From assembly GCA_021890795.1 (NCBI GenBank), contig JAKKUO010000025.1:1-32584 (forward strand): DNA of 32,584 nucleotides. The letters run 5' to 3'. This stretch comes from Bacillota bacterium (GTDB lineage: Bacteria > Bacillota > Sulfobacillia > Symbiobacteriales > ZC4RG38). Position numbers and translations under genes: made by a program. Positions 20,933-28,432 of this stretch are shown here, piece after piece (position 1 is the first letter of the stretch; each line of letters begins with the position of its first letter). The notes beneath the pieces were generated by a model, which was not told where the DNA came from, searched no databases, and saw nothing but the letters and a program-made list of their open reading frames with translations.

Positions 20933-21398
20933 CGCTTCCGCTGCCGCCCCCGTTGCCGCCTGCGCCGCCTCCCTGGCCGCCCTGCTGACCGCCCCCGACT
21001 CCCCGGGCCAGGACCTCCAGCAGGGTCTCCCGCACCGCCTCCCGCAGGGCCTGCTGGATCTCCGGTTTCTCGGTGAGGAGCAGGACGGCCTCTTCCAGCT
21101 GTTCCTTGCCGATGGCAGACTCCAGGTGCCGCCGGACCGCTTCGCTGAGCGCGCTCCTGCCGTCATCGGTGCGCAGGGCCCGCTCCAGGAGTACCGTGGC
21201 TGTCACGTCCTGCAGCTCCCGGCGCAGGAAATCCTTCATGTCCTCTTCGTGGAGCACCGCGGTGACGGCCTGCTTCACGTTCTCCCGATCGACCGACGAC
21301 GGCCCCTGCCCCTGGGGCTGCTGTGTCGACTGCCCCCCGGAAGCCATGCAGCCGGCCAGGGCCAGGATCCCCGCCAGCAGCCAGAGTCGTCTCTGCAC
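20910..21398 (-). CDS. Small lipoprotein resembling spore germination protein GerD
   Basis: The 162-residue product begins with a short signal sequence and a lipobox (LALAGC), so it should be lipid-anchored outside the membrane with Cys17 as its first mature residue. The middle (residues 36-130) is helical and charged, with repeats of the type LRTDDGRSALSEAVRRHLE and LTEKPEIQQALREAV. The tail is almost pure Gly/Ser/Gln. This plan (lipobox, repeated D-G-K/R helices, glycine-rich end) resembles GerD, a lipoprotein that assembles germinant receptors in Bacillus spores. I recognise the pattern, not a close sequence match. The GTG at 21398 has a G-rich site (GGGGGG about six bases upstream). It is 64 bases after hisC and may be transcribed with it. 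Confidence 0.7.
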   Translation of the reverse strand: MQRRLWLLAGILALAGCMASGGQSTQQPQGQGPSSVDRENVKQAVTAVLHEEDMKDFLRRELQDVTATVLLERALRTDDGRSALSEAVRRHLESAIGKEQLEEAVLLLTEKPEIQQALREAVRETLLEVLARGVGGGQQGGQGGGAGGNGGGSGSGGGGGSS

Positions 21399-21462
21399 CC
21401 TCCGCCCCCCTGCCGTCTGGTCCGGCCTGTTACGGGTTAACGTACCCCGGCGGGGGGACGGG

Positions 21463-22575
21463 CTATTCGGCCCTCGCCCCCAGAACCGCCCGGAGGGCCG
21501 CGGCGAACCGCCGGTTCTGCTCCGGCGTTCCCACGGTCACCCGAATGCAGGTGGGCAGGCCGAAGGAGCCCCCGGGCCGGACGATCACCCCCCGGCGCAG
21601 CAGGGCCTGGTGCACCGGCGCCGCGGGCCGGCCGAGGTCGATGAGCACAAAGTTCGCCTCCGAGGGCCAGTACCGCAGCCCCAGTTCCCGGCAGAGGTCG
21701 GCGAGGAACTTCCGGCCCTCCCGGGCCAGGGCCACGGACCGGCTGAGGTGGTCCGCATCGGCCAGGGCGGCCTCCGCGGCGGCCTGGGCGATGAGGCTGA
21801 CGCTGAAGGGGTCCCGGACGGTGAGGAGCGGGGCCAGCACCTCCGGCCGCCCCACCCCGTATCCCACCCGGAAGCCCGCCAGGCCGTACACCTTGGAGAA
21901 GGTCCGGGTGACCACCAGGTTGGGGTGGGCGAGGAGAAATCTCCGGGCGTCGAAGGGGGTGCTGTCGAACTCCCGGTAGGCCTCGTCCAGGACCACCAGG
22001 GTCTCCGGGGGCACTTCGGCCAGAAACCGGGCGAAGCTCTCTGCGGAGAAGACGCCGCCGGTGGGGTTGTTCGGCCGGGTGAGGAAGACCATCCGGGCCG
22101 GCGGCCGTCCGCCGGCCCCCGCGGCCGCCGCGGCCATGGCCGGCAGGTCCATCGCCCCGTCCGGGGTCAGGGGCACCGGCTCCACCGCCGCCCCCATCAG
22201 CCGGGCGACGATGGTGTAGGCGGCAAACCCCGGGGTGGGCACCACCACCCGGTCCCCCGGCCGCAGGTAGGCCTCTGCCAGGAGCCGGAAGACCTCGTCA
22301 GAGCCGTTGCCGACGATGAACCAGTCCGGCTCCAGCCCCCAGGCGGCGGCCAGCGCCCGGCGGAGGGACGGGGCGGTCCCTTCGGGGTAGAGGTGCCCCT
22401 GGGCGGCAGCCCGGGTCGCCGCGGCCACCGCCAGGGGCGAGGGGCCGAGGGGGTTTTCGTTGGAAGCCAGCTTCACCACGTCGGAGATTCCCAGTTGCCG
22501 CTCGACCTCGGCCGGGGAGAGGCCGGGGACGTAGGGGGGAATCGCGCCCACTTCCGGTCGGACTGGGATCGCCAC
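21463..22575 (-). CDS. hisC: Histidinol-phosphate aminotransferase
   Basis: HisC transfers an amino group from glutamate to imidazole-acetol phosphate, giving histidinol phosphate. The 370-residue class-II aminotransferase starts with the GTG at 22575, six bases after GGAGGG; a longer reading from 22734 would add 53 Arg/Gly-rich residues and overlap hisIE, so it is rejected. Typical features are KLASNENPLGPSP (32-44), the PLP-phosphate region VGNGSDEV, RPNNPTGG, VLDEAY and the PLP lysine Lys228 in TFSKVYGLAGFRVGYG. It is the last biosynthetic gene of the his operon, 64 bases after hisIE. Some HisC enzymes also act on aromatic amino acids; that cannot be decided here. Confidence 0.95.
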   Translation of the reverse strand: MAIPVRPEVGAIPPYVPGLSPAEVERQLGISDVVKLASNENPLGPSPLAVAAATRAAAQGHLYPEGTAPSLRRALAAAWGLEPDWFIVGNGSDEVFRLLAEAYLRPGDRVVVPTPGFAAYTIVARLMGAAVEPVPLTPDGAMDLPAMAAAAAGAGGRPPARMVFLTRPNNPTGGVFSAESFARFLAEVPPETLVVLDEAYREFDSTPFDARRFLLAHPNLVVTRTFSKVYGLAGFRVGYGVGRPEVLAPLLTVRDPFSVSLIAQAAAEAALADADHLSRSVALAREGRKFLADLCRELGLRYWPSEANFVLIDLGRPAAPVHQALLRRGVIVRPGGSFGLPTCIRVTVGTPEQNRRFAAALRAVLGARAE

Positions 22576-22639
22576 CGGGCTCCCTCCTCTCCTCGCTCCT
22601 TCGCTACTCGGTCCTCGTCGACCCCTCTTACTCGCTCCT

Positions 22640-23509
22640 CTAGCACTCCCTCCTCTGGGGGTCCGTCCCGGCCGCCGTCTCCGGGGCGTCCCCCCGCTCC
22701 CCCGCCGCCCGGCGCCGGCCCCGGCGGCGGGCAAGCTCGGCGGCCACCTCGTCCAGGGAGATCCCCATGGCGGTGAGCACCACCAGGGTGTGGAACCAGA
22801 GGTCCGCCACCTCCCAGACCACCGCCGCCCGGTCCCCCGCCTTGGCCGCGAGGAGCACCTCGCCGGCCTCCTCCGCCACCTTCTTGAGCGGGCCGTCCGG
22901 CCACCGGGCCAGGAGCCGGGCGGTGTAGGAGCCGGGATCGGGGTGCCGCCGGCGCTCGGCCAGCACCCCCGCCAGTTCCGTCAGCACCGCCCCGATGGCG
23001 GCGGACTCCGCCGGGGCGTTCGGGAACCACCCCGCGGGTGCGGCGGCGGCCGGCGCCCCGGGGAGCCGGCGGCGGAAGCAGGAGTAGGTGCCCTCGTGGC
23101 AGGCCACCCCCACCTGCTCCACCAGCACCAGGAGGGCATCGCCGTCGCAGTCGACCCGGATCTCCCGGACCTGCTGCCGGTGGCCCGAGGTCTCCCCCTT
23201 CTGCCAGAGCCGGCCCCGGGACCGGCTCCAGAACCAGGTGGTCCCCTTGGCCAGGGTCCGGCGGAGGGCCTCTTCATTCATGTAGGCCACCATCAGCACC
23301 TGGCCGGTGCGCACGTCCTGGACCACCGCGGGCAGGAGGCCGTCGGGGCCCCACCGGAGGCCGGCGAGCCCCTCCGGTGCGATTCCCGCCGCCCGGTCCT
23401 CCTCCGCCGGCACCAGCCCCGCCGCCCGGTCCTCCTCCGCCGGCACCAGCCCCGCTGGCGCCGGCCCCGCTGGCCCCTCCTGGCCCACAGGCGTCCGCCT
23501 CTCCGTCAT
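22640..23509 (-). CDS. hisIE: Bifunctional phosphoribosyl-AMP cyclohydrolase / phosphoribosyl-ATP pyrophosphatase
   Basis: HisIE carries out steps two and three of histidine synthesis: HisE hydrolyses PR-ATP to PR-AMP and HisI opens the purine ring. The 289-residue protein has an unusual Pro/Ala/Glu-rich N-terminal extension of about 45 residues with an 11-residue tandem repeat. HisI follows (about 48-150) with its metal motif [14 protein letters not shown] and the cysteines of [10 protein letters not shown]. HisE is about residues 170-270 ([16 protein letters not shown] ... [23 protein letters not shown]). A basic tail ends the protein. The ATG at 23509 overlaps the hisF stop by four bases (ATGA) and has no clear ribosome site, so translation is probably coupled. 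Confidence 0.94.
   Translation of the reverse strand: MTERRTPVGQEGPAGPAPAGLVPAEEDRAAGLVPAEEDRAAGIAPEGLAGLRWGPDGLLPAVVQDVRTGQVLMVAYMNEEALRRTLAKGTTWFWSRSRGRLWQKGETSGHRQQVREIRVDCDGDALLVLVEQVGVACHEGTYSCFRRRLPGAPAAAAPAGWFPNAPAESAAIGAVLTELAGVLAERRRHPDPGSYTARLLARWPDGPLKKVAEEAGEVLLAAKAGDRAAVVWEVADLWFHTLVVLTAMGISLDEVAAELARRRGRRRAAGERGDAPETAAGTDPQRREC
23388..23453 (-). repeat. Perfect 33-bp tandem repeat in the 5' end of hisIE
   Basis: Two identical 33-base units (23388-23420 and 23421-23453) sit side by side in frame and encode an 11-residue repeat ([11 protein letters not shown]). Degenerate partial copies follow towards the start codon. Exact identity suggests a recent duplication or slippage event in the dispensable N-terminal extension. 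Confidence 0.95.
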
Positions 23510-24267
23510 CGCCGCACCACCACCCCCTGCCGGGCGAGGTACTCCTTTACATCCGCCACGGTGTACTGGCCGGAGTGGAAGATGGAGGCCGCCAGCGCGG
23601 CGTCAGCCTCCCCCTCCCGGAGCACCCGGGCGATGTGCTCGAGGCTCCCGGCCCCTCCAGAGGCGATGACCGGGATCCCCACCGTCGCCGCCAGGGCCCG
23701 GTGAAGCTCCAGGTCGTAGCCCGCCCGGGTGCCGTCCGCGTCCATGCTGGTCACCAGCAGCTCCCCGGCCCCCAGGCGCTCCGCCTCCCGGGCCCAGGCC
23801 AGGGCATCGAGCCCCGTGGGGGTCCGGCCCCCGTGGATGTAGACCTCCCAGCCGCCACCGGGGCGGCGTCGGGCGTCGATGGCCACCACGATGCACTGGG
23901 AGCCGAAGGCCTCCGCCCCCCGGCGAATGAGGTCCGGGTCCCGGACCGCCGCGGTGTTGATGCTCACTTTGTCCGCCCCGGCCCGGAGGGCCGCCCGGAT
24001 CTCCTCCAGACTGCCGATGCCGCCGCCGACGGTGAGAGGGATGAAGACCCGCTCCGCCGCCCGGGCGATCACCTCCAGCATCGTCCGCCGGCCCTCCGCG
24101 GAGGCGGAGATATCCAGAAGGACCAGCTCGTCCGCCCCCTGGGCCTCGTACCGGGCGGCGAGTTCGACCGGCTCGCCGGCCTCCCACCGGCCGGTGTGGA
24201 ACTGCACGTGCTTCACCACCCGGCCGTGGTCAATGTCGAGGCAGGGAATGATCCGCTTGGCCAGCAT
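23506..24267 (-). CDS. hisF: Imidazole glycerol phosphate synthase subunit HisF
   Basis: HisF is the cyclase that joins ammonia from HisH to PRFAR, giving imidazole glycerol phosphate and AICAR. The TIM-barrel protein has 253 residues. Catalytic Asp11 (PCLDI) and the second catalytic Asp (VVAIDARR) are present, and so are Lys19 and the ammonia-gate residues known from Thermotoga HisF: Arg5, Glu in ADELVLLDI, Lys in GADKVSINT and Glu in GAGELLVTS. The flexible loop 1 is unusual: VVKHVQF and GRWEAGEP replace the common VVKGxNF and LRDAGDP. The start is the ATG at 24267, seven bases after GGAGGT; the GTG at 24276 lies inside that ribosome site. It overlaps the 3' end of hisHA by 38 bases. Confidence 0.95.
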   Translation of the reverse strand: MLAKRIIPCLDIDHGRVVKHVQFHTGRWEAGEPVELAARYEAQGADELVLLDISASAEGRRTMLEVIARAAERVFIPLTVGGGIGSLEEIRAALRAGADKVSINTAAVRDPDLIRRGAEAFGSQCIVVAIDARRRPGGGWEVYIHGGRTPTGLDALAWAREAERLGAGELLVTSMDADGTRAGYDLELHRALAATVGIPVIASGGAGSLEHIARVLREGEADAALAASIFHSGQYTVADVKEYLARQGVVVRR

Positions 24268-25705
24268 CGGCCTCACCTCCCCTGGCAGCCAGTCCGCCGG
24301 CGCCCTTTGCGCCCGGAGGCCCCCCGGCCTGGGCGGGTCCCCCGCCGCCCACCGCCCGGAGGGCCGCGGCCAGATCCAGCACCCCCTCGTAGAGGGCCCG
24401 GCCCACGATGGCCCCGGCCACCCCGGGGGTGGCCCGGGCCTTTTCGAGGTCCGCCACGGTGCGGATGCCCCCGGAGGCCACCACCCGGAGGCCGGTCGCC
24501 GCCACGGCCCTCAGCCCCGCCCAGTCGGGACCGGCGAGGGTGCCGTCCCGGCTGACGTCGGTGTAGACTGCGTGCCGCACCCCGAGGCGATAGAGCCGCC
24601 GGGCGAGTTCCACCGCCGGCACCTCCGTCACCTGCATCCAGCCGTGGGTGGCCACTCGGCCCTCCCGGGCGTCGATGCCGGCGACGATCCGCTCCGGGCC
24701 GAACCGGGCCAGGGCCGCGGCCATGAAGGCCTCATCCAGGGCCCGGCTCCCCACCACCACCCGGCTCACCCCCAGGTCCAGGGCGGCAGCGATGGCCTCC
24801 AGGGTCCGGAGGCCCCCGCCGAGCTGGACCGGCACCCCCCGGCGCCGGGCCTCTGCCACGATGGCGGCGATGGCCGGGGCGTTGGCCGACCCGGCCGCCC
24901 CGGTGAAGGCCCCGTCCAGGTCCACCAGGTGCAGGGCCCGGGCCCCCTGGTCGAGCCAGCGCCGGGCCGCGGCCACCGGGTCGCCGTAGTCCGTCGCCTG
25001 GTCGGGCCGGCCCTGCCGGAGCCGGACCGCCCGGCCGCCCCTCAGGTCGATGGCCGGGTAGAGAGTAAACGTCGCCCAGCGCCGGACCTCTTCCACCCAG
25101 TTCCCGAGGAGGGTGAGCCCCGCCGCCCCGGACTTTTCGGGGTGGAACTGGACCCCGGCCACACTGCCCCGGGCCACCGCGCTAACGAAGGGGGCACCGT
25201 GCTCCGTCACCCCGGCGATGTCCGCCGGATCGGCGGGCCGGGCGGCGTAGGAGTGGGCAAAGTAAGCCCAGAACCCGCCCTCCAGGCCCCGGAAGAGGGG
25301 ATGGGGCATGCAGGGCACGACCTGGTTCCAGCCGATGTGGGGCAGCTTCACCCGGCCGGCAGAGGCCTGGGCCGGCAGCGGTTCCACCCGGCCCGGAATC
25401 AGCCCGAGCCCCTCGGTCTCCCCCCACTCCGCCGAAGCCTCGAAGAGGAGCTGCTCCCCCAGGCAGATGCCCAGGAGCGGCCGGCCGCTCCGGGCCACGG
25501 CCCGGAGGGGCTCCACCAGCCCCCGGGCCCGGAGGTTGGCCATTCCGGCCCGGAAGGCCCCCACCCCCGGGAGGACCACTCCGTCCGCGGCCGCCACGGC
25601 CTCCGGGTCCGAGGTAACCGCCACCTCGGCCGCCCCGGCCCGGATGAGGGCCTTCCGGACGTTGGGCAGGTTGCCCAGCCCGTAGTCGACCATCACGATG
25701 CGCAC
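24230..25705 (-). CDS. hisHA: Fused HisH-HisA: glutamine amidotransferase of IGP synthase plus ProFAR isomerase
   Basis: One 491-residue reading frame encodes two enzymes. Residues 1-208 are HisH: oxyanion region LPGVGAF (45-51), nucleophile Cys81 in GICLGEQ (family usually GMQ), and His188/Glu190 in VQFHPE. Residues 211-450 are HisA, the isomerase that makes [16 protein letters not shown] with catalytic Asp220, VDLDGAF, LGGGLR, and AGIDAREG with Asp345, then YTDVSRDG. A Gly/Ala-rich tail (452-491) follows and overlaps hisF. No stop or Met separates the halves; Thr212 (ACG, 25070-25072) stands where a free HisA would have its initiator Met. The GTG start at 25705 has GGAGGG eight bases upstream. 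HisA makes the substrate used by HisF with ammonia from HisH, so the fusion tethers consecutive activities. Confidence 0.93.
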   Translation of the reverse strand: MRIVMVDYGLGNLPNVRKALIRAGAAEVAVTSDPEAVAAADGVVLPGVGAFRAGMANLRARGLVEPLRAVARSGRPLLGICLGEQLLFEASAEWGETEGLGLIPGRVEPLPAQASAGRVKLPHIGWNQVVPCMPHPLFRGLEGGFWAYFAHSYAARPADPADIAGVTEHGAPFVSAVARGSVAGVQFHPEKSGAAGLTLLGNWVEEVRRWATFTLYPAIDLRGGRAVRLRQGRPDQATDYGDPVAAARRWLDQGARALHLVDLDGAFTGAAGSANAPAIAAIVAEARRRGVPVQLGGGLRTLEAIAAALDLGVSRVVVGSRALDEAFMAAALARFGPERIVAGIDAREGRVATHGWMQVTEVPAVELARRLYRLGVRHAVYTDVSRDGTLAGPDWAGLRAVAATGLRVVASGGIRTVADLEKARATPGVAGAIVGRALYEGVLDLAAALRAVGGGGPAQAGGPPGAKGAGGLAARGGEADAGQADHSLPRH

Positions 25706-25805
25706 CTCTGCATCCCTCCCCGCCGGTGCCCACCCTATCCGTGCCCGTCGCTGCCAGCCCGGGGCCGCCCGCCCACCGGGCCGGCCTCTCCGGGCTCCCC
25801 CGCCC

Positions 25806-26405
25806 TCAGAGCAGCGCCCCCTTGGACGAGGGTACGTCCGTCACCCGGGGGTCCCGGGTCTTGGCGGCGTCGAAGGCCCGGGCAAAGGCCTTGAAAAGGG
25901 CTTCCACCATGTGGTGGGTATTCCGGCCGTACTCCACCCGCAGGTGGAGGGTGAATCCGGCGTGGACCGCCAGGGCCCGGAAGAACTCCTCCGTCAGCTC
26001 GGTGTCGAAGGTCCCTACCCGCTCCCGGGGGAAGTCGGCCCGGAAGACCAGGGACGGCCGGCCGGAGATGTCCAGGGCGCAGAAGGCCAGGGTCTCGTCC
26101 ATGGGGACATAGCTGTGGCCGTAGCGCCGGATGCCCCGGCCGTCCCCCAGGGCCTGGCGGATCGCCTGTCCGAGGGCGATCCCCGCGTCCTCCACGGTGT
26201 GGTGGGGGTCCACCTCCAGGTCTCCTTCCACCGTCAGCTCCAGGTCTAGAAGGCCGTGCCGGGCGATCTGAACCAGCATGTGGTCGAAAAAGCCCACCCC
26301 GGTGGCCACCGCGTACCGGCCGGTGCCGTCCAGGTCCACCGCCGCCACGACCCGGGTCTCCCGGGTCTGCCGCTCCACCCGGGCCTGCCGCCGCTCCCCG
26401 CTCAT
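25806..26405 (-). CDS. hisB: Imidazoleglycerol-phosphate dehydratase
   Basis: HisB dehydrates imidazole glycerol phosphate to imidazole-acetol phosphate. The 199-residue protein is the monofunctional form, with no N-terminal histidinol-phosphatase domain. It shows the manganese-binding repeats [12 protein letters not shown] and [16 protein letters not shown] together with GFFDHM and the substrate region [21 protein letters not shown]. The ATG at 26405 overlaps the hisD stop by four bases (ATGA), implying coupled translation. The next gene, hisHA, begins 100 bases downstream. Confidence 0.97.
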   Translation of the reverse strand: MSGERRQARVERQTRETRVVAAVDLDGTGRYAVATGVGFFDHMLVQIARHGLLDLELTVEGDLEVDPHHTVEDAGIALGQAIRQALGDGRGIRRYGHSYVPMDETLAFCALDISGRPSLVFRADFPRERVGTFDTELTEEFFRALAVHAGFTLHLRVEYGRNTHHMVEALFKAFARAFDAAKTRDPRVTDVPSSKGALL

Positions 26406-27694
26406 GTCCCTTCCCCCTCTCCCAGCCGCACGGTGAAGGCCCGGGCGTGGCCCGGAAGCCCCTCCCCCTCCGCCATCCGGGCCCCCAGGGGGGCCTCGGC
26501 CCGGAAGGCCCCGGGGGAGTAGGCGACCACGCTGGAGCGCTTGAGGAAGGTCTCCACCCCCACCGGGGAGGCGTAGGCCGCGGTGCCCTCGGTGGGGATC
26601 ACGTTGGAGGGGCCGGCGATGTAGTCCCCCAGGGCCTCGGGAGTCCAGGGCCCGAGGAAGATGGCACCGGCGTTCCGGATCGCCGGCAGCAGGGCCCAGG
26701 GATCCCGGATCAGCAGTTCCAGATGCTCCGGGGCGATGGCGTTGGCCAGGTCCGCCGCTTCCGCCAGGTCCCGGGCCACCAGCAGGGCCCCCCGCTCCCG
26801 GATCCCCGCCGCCACCGGTCCGGGGTCCGGATGCCGCGCCACCTCCTCGGCCAGGGCGGCGTTCACCGGGCCGGCCCGGTCCGGGTCCGTGGTCACCAGC
26901 ACCACGGTGCCGCCCCGGTGCTCGGCCTGGGAGAGGAGGTCCGCGGCCACCCACCGGGGGTCCGCCGACCCGTCGTCGATGATGAGAAGCTCCGTGGGGC
27001 CGGCGAGCATGTCCACCCCCACCGGGCCGAAGACCAGTTTCTTCGCCAGGGTGACGTAGTAGTTGCCCGGCCCAGCGATGACGCTCACCCGGGGCACCGT
27101 CTGGGTGCCGTAGGCCATGGCCGCCACTGCCTGAGCGCCGCCGACCTTGAAGATCCGGTCCACCCCGGCGATCCGGGCCGCGGCCAGCATCGCCGGGTGG
27201 AGCCGGCCGTCCCGGCCCGGCGGGGTGCAGAGGATCACCTCCGGTACCCCCGCCACCCGGGCGGGGATCGCGGTCATCAGCAGGCAGGAGTAGAGGGGCG
27301 CCTGGCCGCCGGGGACGTAGAGCCCCGCCCGGTCCACCGGGGTCACCTTCTGCCCCAGCACCGACCCGTCTTCCCGGGTGATGAACCAGGACCGGGGCAC
27401 CTGGGCCCGGTGGAACTCCGCGATGTTCCGGGCGGCAGCCTCCAGAGCCCGGCGGAGTTCCGGCTCCACCCGGGCCTCCCCCTCGGCCCACTCCTCCGGC
27501 GTCACCTCCAGGCCCACGGGCCGCAGGTCCACCCCGTCGAACCGGGCGGTAAAGTCGTAGAGGGCCTCATCCCCCCGGCGCCGGACCTCGGCCAGGATCG
27601 CCCGGACCTGGGCCTCGATCTCCGGGTAGAACTCGGCCCGCCGGGACCGGAGGGCTTCCAGGTACTGAGCTGGGTCACGGGGCTGCAGCAGCAT
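26402..27694 (-). CDS. hisD: Histidinol dehydrogenase
   Basis: HisD oxidises histidinol to histidine in two NAD-dependent steps. The 430-residue protein has the usual length and motifs: RAGLYVPGG, VIAGPGNYYVTLAKK, DMLAGPTELLIIDD, and the zinc ligands Gln and His in LLSQAEHRG, Asp in LGDYIAGP and His in GLPGHARAF. The catalytic Glu-His pair is in APEHLEL. One family-typical residue differs: the segment usually read as GPNHVLPT or GPSHVLPT is GPSNVIPT, with Asn (codon at 26603-26605) in place of the conserved His. The ATG at 27694 has GGGAGGTGA about seven bases upstream, overlaps hisG by 20 bases, and the gene overlaps hisB by four. Confidence 0.96.
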   Translation of the reverse strand: MLLQPRDPAQYLEALRSRRAEFYPEIEAQVRAILAEVRRRGDEALYDFTARFDGVDLRPVGLEVTPEEWAEGEARVEPELRRALEAAARNIAEFHRAQVPRSWFITREDGSVLGQKVTPVDRAGLYVPGGQAPLYSCLLMTAIPARVAGVPEVILCTPPGRDGRLHPAMLAAARIAGVDRIFKVGGAQAVAAMAYGTQTVPRVSVIAGPGNYYVTLAKKLVFGPVGVDMLAGPTELLIIDDGSADPRWVAADLLSQAEHRGGTVVLVTTDPDRAGPVNAALAEEVARHPDPGPVAAGIRERGALLVARDLAEAADLANAIAPEHLELLIRDPWALLPAIRNAGAIFLGPWTPEALGDYIAGPSNVIPTEGTAAYASPVGVETFLKRSSVVAYSPGAFRAEAPLGARMAEGEGLPGHARAFTVRLGEGEGT

Positions 27695-28331
27695 GCCGGG
27701 TCACCTCCCGCAAGGCCTGGACGATAGCCGCCAGCCGGTCGCCTTTCAGCCGGTAAGAAGCCCGGTTGGCGATGAGCCGGGCGGTGGACTCGGCGATGGT
27801 CGCCAGGGGGACCAGACCGTTCTCCCGGAGGGTCCGCCCGGTCTCGACGATGTCGACAATGAGGTCCGCCAGCCCCACCTGGGGGGCCACCTCCACCGAG
27901 CCGGCCAGGGGGATCACCTCCACCGGCAGCCCCCGGGACCGGAAGTAGGCCTCCGCCACCCGGGGAAACTTGGTGGCCACCCGCCGGTGGACGCCGCTGC
28001 CCAGCAGCCGGTCCGGGTCGGCGCCGGCGGGGCCCGCCACCACCAGCCGGCACCGGAGGTAACCGAGGTCCAGCAGCTCGTAGACCAGGGGCCGGGCCTC
28101 CAGTAGGACGTCCTTGCCCACGATGCCGAGGTCCGCCGCCCCGTGTTCGACGTAGGTCGGAACGTCCGCCGGCCGGGCCAGGACATACCGGAGGCCCAGG
28201 TCCGGGTCGACGGTGACCAGGCTCCGCTCCGCCTCCCTCAGCCGGGGCGAAGCCAGCCCCGCCCGCTCCAGCAGCGCCACCGTGGGCGCCAGGGGCCGGC
28301 CCTTGGGCAGGGCCAGGGTGAGAAGCTCCAT
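27675..28331 (-). CDS. hisG: ATP phosphoribosyltransferase, short form
   Basis: HisG starts the pathway by joining ATP and PRPP to phosphoribosyl-ATP. The 218-residue product is the short form, which lacks the C-terminal regulatory domain and needs HisZ for activity and for feedback inhibition by histidine. It shows LTLALPKGR at the start, DLGIVGKDVLLE in the middle and the PRPP-binding region DLIVDIVETGRTLRENGL. The start is the ATG at 28331, with GGGAAGG about eleven bases upstream. A longer reading from 28406 has no family similarity in its extra residues. The 101-base gap after hisZ carries a perfect 7-bp hairpin (28382-28388 with 28393-28399). Confidence 0.95.
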   Translation of the reverse strand: MELLTLALPKGRPLAPTVALLERAGLASPRLREAERSLVTVDPDLGLRYVLARPADVPTYVEHGAADLGIVGKDVLLEARPLVYELLDLGYLRCRLVVAGPAGADPDRLLGSGVHRRVATKFPRVAEAYFRSRGLPVEVIPLAGSVEVAPQVGLADLIVDIVETGRTLRENGLVPLATIAESTARLIANRASYRLKGDRLAAIVQALREVTRHAAAAP

Positions 28332-28432
28332 GGCGACGACCGACCTTCCCTTGGCATTCTCTTGGTGATGTGCCTGCGGTTCCCGGGGCCGCCCCCGGGA
28401 TGGCACCGCCGGGACCGCCCCAGGGGACCGCC

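Noticed and set aside
22576-22734. An N-terminal extension of HisC
   Set aside because: The extra 53 residues are Arg/Gly-rich and unlike any HisC, and a good ribosome site precedes the GTG at 22575.
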